The translations under genes and the position numbers were made by a program. Below, in pieces: positions 33,112-41,735 of a stretch of 64,000 nt of DNA (position 1 is the stretch's first letter; every line of letters starts with the position of its first letter). The DNA is taken from assembly GCF_038594945.1 (NCBI RefSeq), contig NZ_JBCFYD010000001.1, positions 1,578,801-1,642,800 of the forward strand, written 5' to 3'. Origin of the DNA: Fodinibius sp. Rm-B-1B1-1 (GTDB lineage Bacteria; Bacteroidota; Rhodothermia; Balneolales; Balneolaceae). The notes under the pieces are model-generated. The model was not told the DNA's origin and did not search any database. It saw nothing but the letters and a program-made list of their open reading frames with translations.

Positions 33112-34524
33112 ATGTATTTCAAACAAATTTTTGATAAAAAGTTGGCCCAATATGCTTACCTAATTGGATGTCAAGCTGCGGGCGAAGCTATTATTATTGA
33201 TCCCATGCGAGATGTGGATCAGTATCACAAAATAGCAGAGCAAGAGGGGTTAAAAATTACGGCTGCGGCCGACACCCACATCCATGCAGATTATCTGTCT
33301 GGATTGCGAGAACTGGCAGAGCAGGGGGTAAAAGTATATGCCTCAAACGAAGGAGACGCCGACTGGAAGTACGAATGGTTACTCAACAGTGATTATGATT
33401 ACGAGTTAATCACCGAGGGCGATACCTTTAGCATTGGAAATATCAAGTTTGATACTATTCATACGCCGGGGCATACTCCCGAATCAGTCAGCTTTTTGGT
33501 AACGGATGGAGCTGCAGCCAAAGAGCCAATGGGGATATTATCGGGAGATTTTGTCTTTGTGGGAGATGTCGGTCGTCCCGATCTATTAGAAACGGCGGCT
33601 GGTCAAACAGGGGCGATGAAGCCTGCAGCCCAAGAGTTATACAAATCAGTTCAGGACTTTAAAAACCTACCCGAATATTTGCAGGTTTGGCCTGCACACG
33701 GATCGGGCAGTGCCTGTGGTAAAGCACTTGGAGCAGTACCGGAATCAACAGTAGGGTACGAACTTCGATTTAGTCCTGCTTTTAAAGCATCCACCAGCGA
33801 AAATGCATTTGTCGATTTTATTTTGGATGGTCAGCCAGAACCGCCTCTGTACTTTGGGCGAATGAAGACAGTGAATAAGGAGGGACCGGCTGTACTGGGA
33901 GCATTGCCTGAACCTGAGAAAATGACTATTGATAACATTGTAGAGGCAGAAGGAACAATCCTTGATACTCGTCAGAAGCATGCGTTTATGAACGGTCATA
34001 TTAAGGGATCGCTCCTTACCACCTTTGACAACAACTTCAATACGATAGCAGGTTCGTATGCAGATGCTATTCAAGATCTCTATCTGATTATTGATGAAGA
34101 TCAGCTGGAAGAAGCTGTGCGTGACTTAATTCGTGTGGGACTTGATAACATTAAGGGATACGCGACCCCTAATGAGCTTGAACACTGGTCTGGTGAGTTG
34201 GAAACCATTGAGACCATTGATTTTGATGAATTGGAGCAAAATCGAAATCAGGATGATGTGCAGGTTTTAGACGTACGAAAAGCAACCGAATATGAGGAAG
34301 GGCATATTCCCGGGGCGATCAATATTGCGCATACCCGTTTGGCTGATGAGTTAGATCAATTACCTAAGGACAAAAAGTTGCTGGTTCACTGTGGAAGTGG
34401 TCAGCGAGCCTCATACGCCAGTGGGCTGTTAGCCAAAGAAGGTTATGATATCCAATGGGTTGATGATCTGTTTGCCGATTGGGAAGAAAGCTATCCTCAA
34501 GAGGTCGTATTAACAGCTAAATAA
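33112..34524 (+). CDS. Persulfide dioxygenase-rhodanese fusion (MBL fold plus two rhodanese domains)
   Basis: A 470-residue cytoplasmic protein. Residues 1-~240 are a metallo-beta-lactamase-fold persulfide dioxygenase (ETHE1 type): THIHADYLSG (His56, His58, Asp60), HTPGHTPES, GDFVFVGDVGRPDL and WPAHGSGSACGKALG. A first rhodanese-like domain (~270-360) lacks the catalytic Cys (LIIDEDQ at the loop position), and the second (~365-470) has it in LLVHCGSGQRAS (Cys427). Such CstB/Blh-like fusions oxidise persulfide to sulfite and convert it with more persulfide to thiosulfate. In this operon it would process imported or internal sulfane sulfur, with the TSUP protein exporting the sulfite or another product. 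A stem-loop at 34538-34567 follows. Confidence 0.93.
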   Translation: MYFKQIFDKKLAQYAYLIGCQAAGEAIIIDPMRDVDQYHKIAEQEGLKITAAADTHIHADYLSGLRELAEQGVKVYASNEGDADWKYEWLLNSDYDYELITEGDTFSIGNIKFDTIHTPGHTPESVSFLVTDGAAAKEPMGILSGDFVFVGDVGRPDLLETAAGQTGAMKPAAQELYKSVQDFKNLPEYLQVWPAHGSGSACGKALGAVPESTVGYELRFSPAFKASTSENAFVDFILDGQPEPPLYFGRMKTVNKEGPAVLGALPEPEKMTIDNIVEAEGTILDTRQKHAFMNGHIKGSLLTTFDNNFNTIAGSYADAIQDLYLIIDEDQLEEAVRDLIRVGLDNIKGYATPNELEHWSGELETIETIDFDELEQNRNQDDVQVLDVRKATEYEEGHIPGAINIAHTRLADELDQLPKDKKLLVHCGSGQRASYASGLLAKEGYDIQWVDDLFADWEESYPQEVVLTAK

Positions 34525-34537
34525 ATCAATTATAAAC

Positions 34538-34567
34538 AGGATAGCCAAGGCAATTTTTGGCTATCCT
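34538..34567 (+). terminator. Stem-loop between dioxygenase and TSUP genes
   Basis: An 11-bp stem AGGATAGCCAA/TTGGCTATCCT with an 8-base loop, followed by only a short T tract (ACTTT). More likely an attenuating or mRNA-end-protecting hairpin inside the operon than a complete stop. Confidence 0.6.
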
Positions 34568-34585
34568 ACTTTAAGAAATAGTATT

Positions 34586-35344
34586 ATGATTTTACCGTGG
34601 ATCGGGGCGTTGCTTGTAGGCCTTTCGTTAGGTTTGATGGGGTCAGGGGGGTCAATTTTGACCGTTCCTGTTTTAATTTACTTGGCCGGAGAGCAAGAAA
34701 AGGTAGCGATTGCTGAGTCATTAGGTATTGTGGGAGCCATCAGCTTGGCAGGCTTTATCCCGTATGCTTTTAAAAAGCAGGTGCATTGGAGAAGCGTTAT
34801 CTTATTTGGGCTTCCCGGGATGGTCGGTACGTATGGCGGGGCTATTATTGCGGGATATGTTTCCGGTACTTTTCAGCTGATGCTATTTGCTGCTGTAATG
34901 CTTATAGCGGCTGTGATGATGTTTCGGGATAAAAAAGAGATGAATCAATCAGGAGGGGTATCAATTCAACACGCTTGGTGGAAGATTGTTTTAGAAGGTC
35001 TCGTCGTAGGGGTTTTAACAGGTCTCGTTGGAGTAGGGGGTGGCTTTTTGATTGTTCCTGCCTTGGTACTGCTTGGCGGATTACCCATGCATCTTGCTGT
35101 GGGAACGAGTTTGGCTATCATCGCCATGAAGAGTTTTAGCGGATTTTTTAAATATATTGAGGTGCTTGAAAACCTTAATCTGTCAATGAACTGGGAGCTC
35201 ATTTTTATATTCAGTTTAATAGGAGCAGTAGGAAGTTTAGTAGGTAAAACGGTTGGAGCAAAGATATCCAATAATAATCTCAAGAAAGGATTTGCTGTGT
35301 TTTTGGTTCTGATGGGAGGCTACATCATAATAATGAATATATGA
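34586..35344 (+). CDS. TSUP (TauE/SafE) family sulfite or organosulfonate exporter
   Basis: A 252-residue inner-membrane protein with about eight helices in two homologous halves; each has the family GxG-rich motif (GLSLGLMGSGGSILTVPVLIYL near the N-terminus and GVLTGLVGVGGGFLIVPALVLLGG in the middle). TSUP proteins move sulfite, sulfoacetate and similar anions. Placed after the persulfide dioxygenase, which produces sulfite, removal of sulfite from the cytoplasm is the obvious role. The next rhodanese gene starts 25 bp downstream. Confidence 0.92.
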   Translation: MILPWIGALLVGLSLGLMGSGGSILTVPVLIYLAGEQEKVAIAESLGIVGAISLAGFIPYAFKKQVHWRSVILFGLPGMVGTYGGAIIAGYVSGTFQLMLFAAVMLIAAVMMFRDKKEMNQSGGVSIQHAWWKIVLEGLVVGVLTGLVGVGGGFLIVPALVLLGGLPMHLAVGTSLAIIAMKSFSGFFKYIEVLENLNLSMNWELIFIFSLIGAVGSLVGKTVGAKISNNNLKKGFAVFLVLMGGYIIIMNI

Positions 35345-35369
35345 GTTTAACAATTATGTATTTGAAACA

Positions 35370-35753
35370 ATGGACACCATAACGCTAATAATATTATTTG
35401 TAGTGGCTTTCACACTTTTTTATTTAAATAAACTGAGGAATTCCACAAACATGATCCCCCCACAAAAATTTAAAGAACTGCTTGAAGAAAAACCGGGGAT
35501 CATTATTGATGTAAGAACACCAAGGGAGTATGAGGAAGGCTATCTAAAAAAAGTAGATTTCAATATTGATATATCAGCTGATTTCGAACAGAATATTGAG
35601 GAACTGAATAAGGATAATACCTACTATTTATATTGCGGTTCGGGAGCTCGAAGCGAAAGGGCAACCCAACTTATGAAACGAAAAGGTTTTGAAAATGTGT
35701 ATAATGTTGGTGGACTTGAAGCTTTAATTGAAGCTGGATTTGAAAAGCAATAA
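35370..35753 (+). CDS. Membrane-anchored rhodanese
   Basis: A 127-residue single-domain rhodanese with an N-terminal membrane helix (residues 3-19) and catalytic Cys89 in YYLYCGSGARSERA. The rest (IIIDVRTPREYEEGYL, NVYNVGGLEALIEAGF) is standard. The anchor leaves the domain just outside or inside the membrane; a periplasmic face is likely because no positive cluster precedes the helix. It would pass sulfane sulfur to or from the transporter. 18 bp separate it from the lipoprotein rhodanese. Confidence 0.9.
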   Translation: MDTITLIILFVVAFTLFYLNKLRNSTNMIPPQKFKELLEEKPGIIIDVRTPREYEEGYLKKVDFNIDISADFEQNIEELNKDNTYYLYCGSGARSERATQLMKRKGFENVYNVGGLEALIEAGFEKQ

Positions 35754-35771
35754 TAATGAATTGATAATATT

Positions 35772-36182
35772 ATGATACAACGTACTTTTGTAATTTTTGC
35801 CTTGGTTATTTCAGGAATACTTTTAATCCAAGCTTGTGGAGAAGGTGAGCAGCAAACTCAAACAGAAGTCAAGGAACTAACTGGTAAGCAATTTCAGCAG
35901 CAGAAAGAACAACAGGCGGGTGTTATCATTGATGTGCGAACGCAGGAAGAGTATGATAACGGGCATTTAGCCGAAGTTGATCGTCATTATAATTTATTGA
36001 ATGGTGATTTTGAAGCTCAGTTGGATTCGCTCGAGAAAGATGAGACCTATTACCTGTATTGTAGATCTGGAAATAGAAGTGAAAAAGCGGCAAAGCTGAT
36101 GATTGATCAGGGATTTGAAAAGGTCTATAACATTGGTGGTTTTCAGGACTTAGTTGATGCCGGTGTAGAGAGCAAAAAATAG
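35772..36182 (+). CDS. Rhodanese lipoprotein
   Basis: A 136-residue lipoprotein: lipobox LIQAC (Cys22), Gln/Glu-rich linker, and a rhodanese domain with active-site Cys97 in YYLYCRSGNRSEKA. It is a close paralogue of the preceding gene, with the same IIDVRTxxEYxxGxL and VYNIGGxxxLVDAG blocks. As a lipoprotein it acts in the periplasm, probably taking sulfane sulfur from thiosulfate or polysulfide before transport. The active-site loop differs (CRSGNR against CGSGAR and CGSGQR), which suggests a different acceptor. Confidence 0.9.
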   Translation: MIQRTFVIFALVISGILLIQACGEGEQQTQTEVKELTGKQFQQQKEQQAGVIIDVRTQEEYDNGHLAEVDRHYNLLNGDFEAQLDSLEKDETYYLYCRSGNRSEKAAKLMIDQGFEKVYNIGGFQDLVDAGVESKK

Positions 36183-36200
36183 CAATTCAATTTGTTATGA

Positions 36201-36704
36201 ATGCATACCAGTTTGAGTGACGAAACTCATTTAAATCTCTTAGAAATGAATTTAGCGCTAAAAATACCTCCGGCTGTACTTACCCTCATTATTGCGGGTG
36301 CTATGTGGTGGATTGATGAGAATATGAACCATAGCTGGATTGAATTTGGTCCGTTGTACTGGGCTGCGAGTATCAGTTTGGCCTTAGGAGGTATATTTGG
36401 GGTGCTGGGGTTAGTTCAGTTTTATCAGCACTCAACATCCATCGATCCCCATAAGCCAGATAAAGTAAGCAGTCTTGTAACAAATGGTATTTACAGTGTA
36501 TCACGTAACCCAATGTATGTGGCCTTGCTATTAGTTTTAGCGGCCTATGGTTTTTATCTTGGTAATGGCTTAACCTTAGCGCTGCTCCCGGTTTTTGTGG
36601 GATACATGAATCGTTTCCAGATTGAGCCGGAAGAAAAAGTAATGCAAGAAAAGTTTGGAGAGGAATTTTTGCACTACAAAAGGGATGTACGTCGTTGGTT
36701 ATAA
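36201..36704 (+). CDS. Small membrane methyltransferase of the isoprenylcysteine/PEMT family
   Basis: A 167-residue membrane protein with four or five helices and the family C-terminal motif NGIYSVSRNPMYVALLLVL, ending with EPEEKVMQEKFGEEFLHYKRDVRRWL. These are SAM-dependent methyltransferases with a substrate inside the membrane. ATG 36201 and ATG 36246 are both possible starts; the second gives a protein beginning at the first helix. It follows the lipoprotein rhodanese by 18 bp, so it is likely the last gene of the sulfur operon. Its substrate could be a thiol (for instance sulfide or a thiol lipid), which is inference. It converges on smc with 4 bp between stops. Confidence 0.8.
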   Translation: MHTSLSDETHLNLLEMNLALKIPPAVLTLIIAGAMWWIDENMNHSWIEFGPLYWAASISLALGGIFGVLGLVQFYQHSTSIDPHKPDKVSSLVTNGIYSVSRNPMYVALLLVLAAYGFYLGNGLTLALLPVFVGYMNRFQIEPEEKVMQEKFGEEFLHYKRDVRRWL

Positions 36705-36708
36705 CTGA

Positions 36709-39700
36709 TTAAACTTCAGCTACTTCATCCAGCTTAACGCCCACCAATCGACTAATACCTGTCTCGGGCATTGTTACTCCATACATCATTTCGGCCTTGC
36801 TCATCGTCTTTTTGTTATGGGTAATGATGATAAACTGAGTTTCCTCGCTAAAGTTGCGAATCATATCTGCAAAACGCTCGATATTGGCATCATCGAGGGG
36901 AGCATCAACCTCATCTAATACACAGAATGGGGAGGGTTTAACCAAGTAAATGGCAAACAGCAGGGCAATAGCTGTTAGCGTTTTCTCTCCACCCGACAGC
37001 TGGTTAATCGTAGACGGTCGCTTGCCTTTGGGATTGGCTTTAATTTCGATGGTTGCATCCAGCGGATCTTCGGCCTCTTCATCAATAACCAGATCACAGT
37101 AGTCATCTTCATTAAAAAGGGTATGGAAAACTTTTTGAAAATTTACGCGTATTTTTTCAAAGGTTTCATTAAAACGCCCGATGGCCGTTTTGTTTATTTC
37201 GTCAATCGTCTCTTGTAGTTCTTCGGCCGCCTGATGCAAATCGCCAACTTGCTCTTCATAGAAATCGAGCCGTTCTTTTTCTTCTTCGTATTCTTCAATA
37301 GCCAACGGATTTACTTCTCCAATCTTTTTCAACTTCTGGCGCAGCCAGGCAATACGTTCCTTGGCCTCGTCGGGCTCGGTATCTTCGGGCAACTTCTTAT
37401 CAATCTGATCCATCAAGATCCCGTATGTTTCCCAGATATGATCAGAAAGGTTCTCAATCTGCATTTCATACTTCTCCTTCGACATTGCCAAATGATGGAC
37501 CAACTCCATATTTACCTCTTTGCGTCGGCGGACCTCTTTCAGTTCTTTCTCAATTTCATTAATACGTCCGCGCTGTTTGCCGGAGGCTTCCTCGGCTTCT
37601 TCGAGTTTTTTATCTGCTTCCTGCTTTTGCTCCTTCAGCGTACTCAGTTTATCCTCTAACTGCTCAATTGACGACTCGTATTTCCCAATACGTTCTTTGG
37701 CTTCCTCTGTTTTTTCGGATCGTATTTTAAGCCGCTTCTTTAGATTTTTAATCCCATCCTGGGCACGCTTAATATCACGCTCGTGATTCTCAACCTTGTT
37801 CTTCAAGTCCTGATGCTTAAGCTGAGCATCATTATAACGGCTTTGTGCAATAGACTTTTCTTCATCAAGCTCCTGCAGAACCTTTTTCTTTTCTTCCTGC
37901 TGTTCATGCAGATCTTTAAGCTTTTGCTGTAGTTCTTTTTGTTTGGGCTGCAGTTGATCTAACTCCTGCTGGGAAGAATCTTCGTTATTAATGAGCGATT
38001 CACGCCTGTTTTTGAGTTCTCCAATATTTTTCTGATAGATCTCAATTTTATGTTCGAAACTATTGATATTGTTTTCAATCTCACGAACCTTTTTTTCTTT
38101 TTCTTTGAGCTGTTTTTCGAGCTCGTTGAGATCAATATTGCCGTATTTTTCCTGTACCTCTTCCAGTTCCGATTGCGATGACTGGATCTTTGATTCTATC
38201 GAACCAGCCTTATCCTCCAGCTTAGATATTTTATCTTTCAGCCCAACACGGATACCGGCATTTTTGCTCTTGCTTCCACTTTTAAGGAATTGGTCATGGG
38301 TAATTACTTCTCCATCCAGTGTAACGGCGGTTTGCGAATCGCTTATCGATGAATAAGCCTTTTCGACCGAATCAAACACACAAACATTGCCCAACAAAAG
38401 CTGCTTTAAAGCCTTGTACTTTTCTTGTGCATGTACTTGCTTGGCAAGTGAACCAGAAGCCGTGTCATACGAATTTGACAGCTGATTAAGGGGAATAAAT
38501 GTTGCACGTCCTTTATCATTTTCTTTAAGCAGGTTTACTGCTTTTCGGGCATCTTCAAGAGTATCAACGACCACATAGTTAAGGGCATCCGAAAGAACCG
38601 CTTCAAGAGCAACAGCATGTTCTTCATCCGTCGAAAGAAGGTTCGAAACAACATCCAGCTGAGTGAATTTATCGGCATGTTTGTCAAGCAAAAACTGTAC
38701 GCTACTCGGAAAAGCCTCGTTGGAGTTTGCAATATCTTGTAGCAGTGTAATTTCTGATTGTACCGAATCAAGCTTGCTTTGGCGACTGCGAATCTGATCT
38801 TTGAGCGTATTTTGCTGTTCGCTGAGTTCCTCACGCTGTTGACGGGCAGACTGAAGCTTGCTCTGCTGTTGATCACGCTCGGTAATCGCTTGTTCGAGTT
38901 TTTCAGCAGCCAGCTTTTTCTCGCCACGAAAGTTCATGATCTCATCTTCGAGATCTTCGATTTCTTCTCGAATACGGATCAGGTCGCCTTCCGTATTTTC
39001 CAGACGCGATTCAATTTTGATCCGTTTTGTTTGCAGATCATTGAGATCTTGGTTTGCCTGTGAAAACTCGCGTTCAAGCTTATTTAGCTTATCTTGCTCT
39101 GCCGAATATTGCTTTTGGATTTCAGAGTATCGCTCTTTCGACTCACTGAGATTTTTTTCGGCTTTTTCGAGGTCATCATCAAACGAAGCCAGTTTCTTTT
39201 TGCTACTCTCAAAAGCTTCTCTTAAATCTGCAAGGTCCTTTTCACTCTGTTCGATATCCGAAGTGTATTGTTCAATAACACTTTTTTCATTGCTGATCTT
39301 CTCACGCGTAATTTCAAGCGAAGTGTCCGTATCACGGATTTTAGAATGTAGTTGGCTTACCCTGCGTTGTGCTTCAGACTGCTGACGTTCTTTTTCATTT
39401 AAAGCTTTGCGGGCAGATTCCGCTTCTTTCTCTAATTTTTCCGCTTTTGATACAATTTCTTTCTTCTCTTTGTCCGCGTTGTCAATGCGTTCTTCAAGCG
39501 GTTCAAGCTCTTCCTTAATTTTTAGATACTCATGCTTGTTAAGTGCTTTGTCGAGATGTTCGAGTTCCTTGTTGTATTCTTTGGCTTTTTTAGCCTTTTC
39601 AGCCTGCTTCTCAAGAGACTTGGTCTTTTTCCGGACTTCGACGAGAATATCTTCAACCCGTTGTAAATCGGATTTTGTCTCATCCAATTTACGAAAGGTC

Positions 39701-40227
39701 TTCTTACGCTTTTCTTTGTATCGGGTAACGCCGGCAGCTTCCTCAAATAATCGCCGACGGTCATTATTTTTATCATTAAGGATTTCTTCAACCATCTTGA
39801 GCTCAATAACCGAATAGGCGTCCGAGCTCATTCCGGTATCCATAAAAAGGTCGTTGATATCCTTTAGCCGACAATTTGTACCGTTAATGAGATACTCACT
39901 TTCTCCCGATCGATACAGCCGTCGTCCGATGGTGACTTCATTATACTCGGTGGGAAGTAACCCTTTGTTATTTATAAAGGTGAGATGGACTTCGGCCATC
40001 CCCAGGGCATTTTTCTTGGCCGTACCATTGAAAATAACATTTGCCATGCTGGATGAGCGCAACAGGGTAGGGCGTTGTTCTCCCAGTACCCAACGCATAG
40101 CGTCAACAATATTAGATTTTCCACAGCCATTAGGCCCAACAATGGCCGTTATTCCTTTATCAAAAGATACCTCGGTTTTGTAGGCAAAACTCTTGAATCC
40201 CTGAAGTTCAAGTTCGGATATATACAT
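36709..40227 (-). CDS. smc: Chromosome partition protein SMC
   Basis: A 1172-residue SMC protein: Walker A GPNGCGKSNIVDAMRWVLGEQ near residues 32-52, long coiled coils (~170-495 and ~670-1000), a hinge at about 510-660 (VVSNLLSTDEEHAVALEAVL, GEVITHDQFLKSGSK), the ABC signature LSGGEKTLTAIALLFAIY (from residue 1077) and Walker B PFCVLDEVDAPLDDAN. It is the condensin-type ATPase that organises and segregates the chromosome, normally with ScpA and ScpB, which are not in this window. Its position as last gene of the ribosomal protein/frr run (26 bp after frr) is less usual. Several long open frames on the opposite strand are coiled-coil composition artefacts. Confidence 0.97.
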   Translation of the reverse strand: MYISELELQGFKSFAYKTEVSFDKGITAIVGPNGCGKSNIVDAMRWVLGEQRPTLLRSSSMANVIFNGTAKKNALGMAEVHLTFINNKGLLPTEYNEVTIGRRLYRSGESEYLINGTNCRLKDINDLFMDTGMSSDAYSVIELKMVEEILNDKNNDRRRLFEEAAGVTRYKEKRKKTFRKLDETKSDLQRVEDILVEVRKKTKSLEKQAEKAKKAKEYNKELEHLDKALNKHEYLKIKEELEPLEERIDNADKEKKEIVSKAEKLEKEAESARKALNEKERQQSEAQRRVSQLHSKIRDTDTSLEITREKISNEKSVIEQYTSDIEQSEKDLADLREAFESSKKKLASFDDDLEKAEKNLSESKERYSEIQKQYSAEQDKLNKLEREFSQANQDLNDLQTKRIKIESRLENTEGDLIRIREEIEDLEDEIMNFRGEKKLAAEKLEQAITERDQQQSKLQSARQQREELSEQQNTLKDQIRSRQSKLDSVQSEITLLQDIANSNEAFPSSVQFLLDKHADKFTQLDVVSNLLSTDEEHAVALEAVLSDALNYVVVDTLEDARKAVNLLKENDKGRATFIPLNQLSNSYDTASGSLAKQVHAQEKYKALKQLLLGNVCVFDSVEKAYSSISDSQTAVTLDGEVITHDQFLKSGSKSKNAGIRVGLKDKISKLEDKAGSIESKIQSSQSELEEVQEKYGNIDLNELEKQLKEKEKKVREIENNINSFEHKIEIYQKNIGELKNRRESLINNEDSSQQELDQLQPKQKELQQKLKDLHEQQEEKKKVLQELDEEKSIAQSRYNDAQLKHQDLKNKVENHERDIKRAQDGIKNLKKRLKIRSEKTEEAKERIGKYESSIEQLEDKLSTLKEQKQEADKKLEEAEEASGKQRGRINEIEKELKEVRRRKEVNMELVHHLAMSKEKYEMQIENLSDHIWETYGILMDQIDKKLPEDTEPDEAKERIAWLRQKLKKIGEVNPLAIEEYEEEKERLDFYEEQVGDLHQAAEELQETIDEINKTAIGRFNETFEKIRVNFQKVFHTLFNEDDYCDLVIDEEAEDPLDATIEIKANPKGKRPSTINQLSGGEKTLTAIALLFAIYLVKPSPFCVLDEVDAPLDDANIERFADMIRNFSEETQFIIITHNKKTMSKAEMMYGVTMPETGISRLVGVKLDEVAEV

Positions 40228-40253
40228 CTATAAGATCTTTAACCAACGACCAT

Positions 40254-40823
40254 TTACACAGTCATTATTTCTTTTTCCTTCTTCTCAGAAAGCTCTTCTA
40301 CTCTTTCGGTGTGCTTATCGGTAAGGTTTTGGATTTCATCTTCCGCCTCGTAGAGGGAATCCTCGGGTAGTGATTCACTTTTTACTTTTTTCTTTACTTC
40401 TTCATTGGCATCACGTCGACTGTTACGGATCGAAATGCGTGCTTCTTCAGCTAATTCGTTTACTCTTTTTACCAGTTCTTTGCGGCGCTCTTCCGATAAT
40501 ATAGGAAGGGGAATACGAATAATATTACCGTCATTATTAGGGTTTAACCCAAGTCCGGCCGACATAATCGCTTTTTCAATATCTTCGAGTGCAGACTTGT
40601 CAAAAGGTTCAACCGTTAAAAGCCGAGCTTCTGGTGCACTAACGCTGGCTAACTGGTTTAACGGTGTTTGTGAACCATAATATTCAACCTTAACTCCATC
40701 CAATATCGAAGGTTGGGCCTTGCCGGCGCGAATATGAGAGAGTTCTTTTTTATAGTGTTTTACTGCCTTGTCCATATCTTGCTTGGCAGATTTGATAACA
40801 GGATCTAACTCTGGTGGTATCAT
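40254..40823 (-). CDS. frr: Ribosome recycling factor
   Basis: A 189-residue RRF, the usual length, with the typical MDKAVKHYKKELSHIRAGKAQPSIL start, LNQLASVSAPEARLLTVEPFDKSAL, and the C-terminal helix block with RISIRNSRRDANEEVKK. It splits post-termination ribosomes together with EF-G. It is downstream of pyrH by 69 bp, the canonical pyrH-frr order, and upstream of smc. Confidence 0.97.
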   Translation of the reverse strand: MIPPELDPVIKSAKQDMDKAVKHYKKELSHIRAGKAQPSILDGVKVEYYGSQTPLNQLASVSAPEARLLTVEPFDKSALEDIEKAIMSAGLGLNPNNDGNIIRIPLPILSEERRKELVKRVNELAEEARISIRNSRRDANEEVKKKVKSESLPEDSLYEAEDEIQNLTDKHTERVEELSEKKEKEIMTV

Positions 40824-40892
40824 AATATTCGCGTATTATTTAAATCTTTTTTTTGATAATGCTGTGTGGAAATCAAAATGAATTTAAGAAAT

Positions 40893-41618
40893 CTACGAAT
40901 CTTCCCAAACCACCTTTGAGCCAATTGAGGTATCTTCGGCAAGAACTTTTTTAAGGTTTCCAACCTTGTTCATATCAAAAACGATAATCGGTGTCTTGTT
41001 TTCACGACACAGGGTAAAGGCCGTCAGGTCCATAATTTCAAGCTGACGATCGAGTATTTCTTCGCCCGTAATGGTAGGGAATTTTTCAGCGTCAGGATTT
41101 ATTTCCGGATCAGAATCGAAAATACCATCGACACGTGTTCCTTTAAGGATGACATCCGCTTCAATTTCGATAGCTCGCAGAGAAGCAGCAGTATCAGTAG
41201 TGAAATAGGGATTTCCAGTTCCGGCCCCAAAAATAACGACACGACCTTTTTCGAGGTGACGAGTAGCACGGCGACGAATATAGGGTTCAGCAATTTCTTC
41301 CATTCTGATAGCAGACATCAACCGGGTTTGTACGCCCATGCGTTCCAAAGAATCTTGCAAGGCCATACTATTGATCATTGTCGCAAGCATGCCCATGTAG
41401 TCGCCCTGAACGCGATCCATTCCTTCAGTGGCTCCTTTGACACCTCGAAAAATGTTACCTCCACCTACAACAACGGAAACTTCAAATCCTTCATCATGAA
41501 TTGATTTGATTTCTTCCGAATATTGGGTAAGAATATCTCCGTCAATGCCATGCCCCTGTTCACCCAACAGCGCTTCACCGCTGAGCTTAAGCAAAATGCG
41601 ATGATAATTACTTGTCAC
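40893..41618 (-). CDS. pyrH: UMP kinase
   Basis: A 241-residue bacterial UMP kinase of the amino-acid-kinase fold: [20 protein letters not shown] at the N-terminus, [36 protein letters not shown] and [21 protein letters not shown]. It makes UDP from UMP and ATP in pyrimidine synthesis and is hexameric and GTP-regulated in related bacteria. It lies between tsf and frr but is preceded by a strong terminator (41691-41721), so it probably has its own promoter. Confidence 0.97.
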   Translation of the reverse strand: MTSNYHRILLKLSGEALLGEQGHGIDGDILTQYSEEIKSIHDEGFEVSVVVGGGNIFRGVKGATEGMDRVQGDYMGMLATMINSMALQDSLERMGVQTRLMSAIRMEEIAEPYIRRRATRHLEKGRVVIFGAGTGNPYFTTDTAASLRAIEIEADVILKGTRVDGIFDSDPEINPDAEKFPTITGEEILDRQLEIMDLTAFTLCRENKTPIIVFDMNKVGNLKKVLAEDTSIGSKVVWEDS

Positions 41619-41690
41619 GTTGTTATCTCTTTAGTTATTGTATTGACTATTGTTCAGTGATTGATCAATTTTGTAATCTCTTAAGCATAA

Positions 41691-41721
41691 AAAAAAGGCT
41701 ACCGAATTGGTAGCCTTTTTT
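41691..41721 (-). terminator. Intrinsic terminator after tsf
   Basis: A perfect 13-bp stem AAAAAAGGCTACC/GGTAGCCTTTTTT with a 5-base loop, 14 bp beyond the tsf stop. On the minus strand it runs into T residues. It divides the rplM-rpsI-rpsB-tsf unit from pyrH-frr-smc. Confidence 0.93.
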
Positions 41722-41735
41722 GAGAATCAAAATGA

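Noticed and set aside
37234..39817. Several plus-strand frames of 90-150 codons inside smc
   Set aside because: They are antisense to the coiled coils and rich in Ser, Phe, Leu and Arg, the expected mirror of Glu/Lys/Gln-rich codons.
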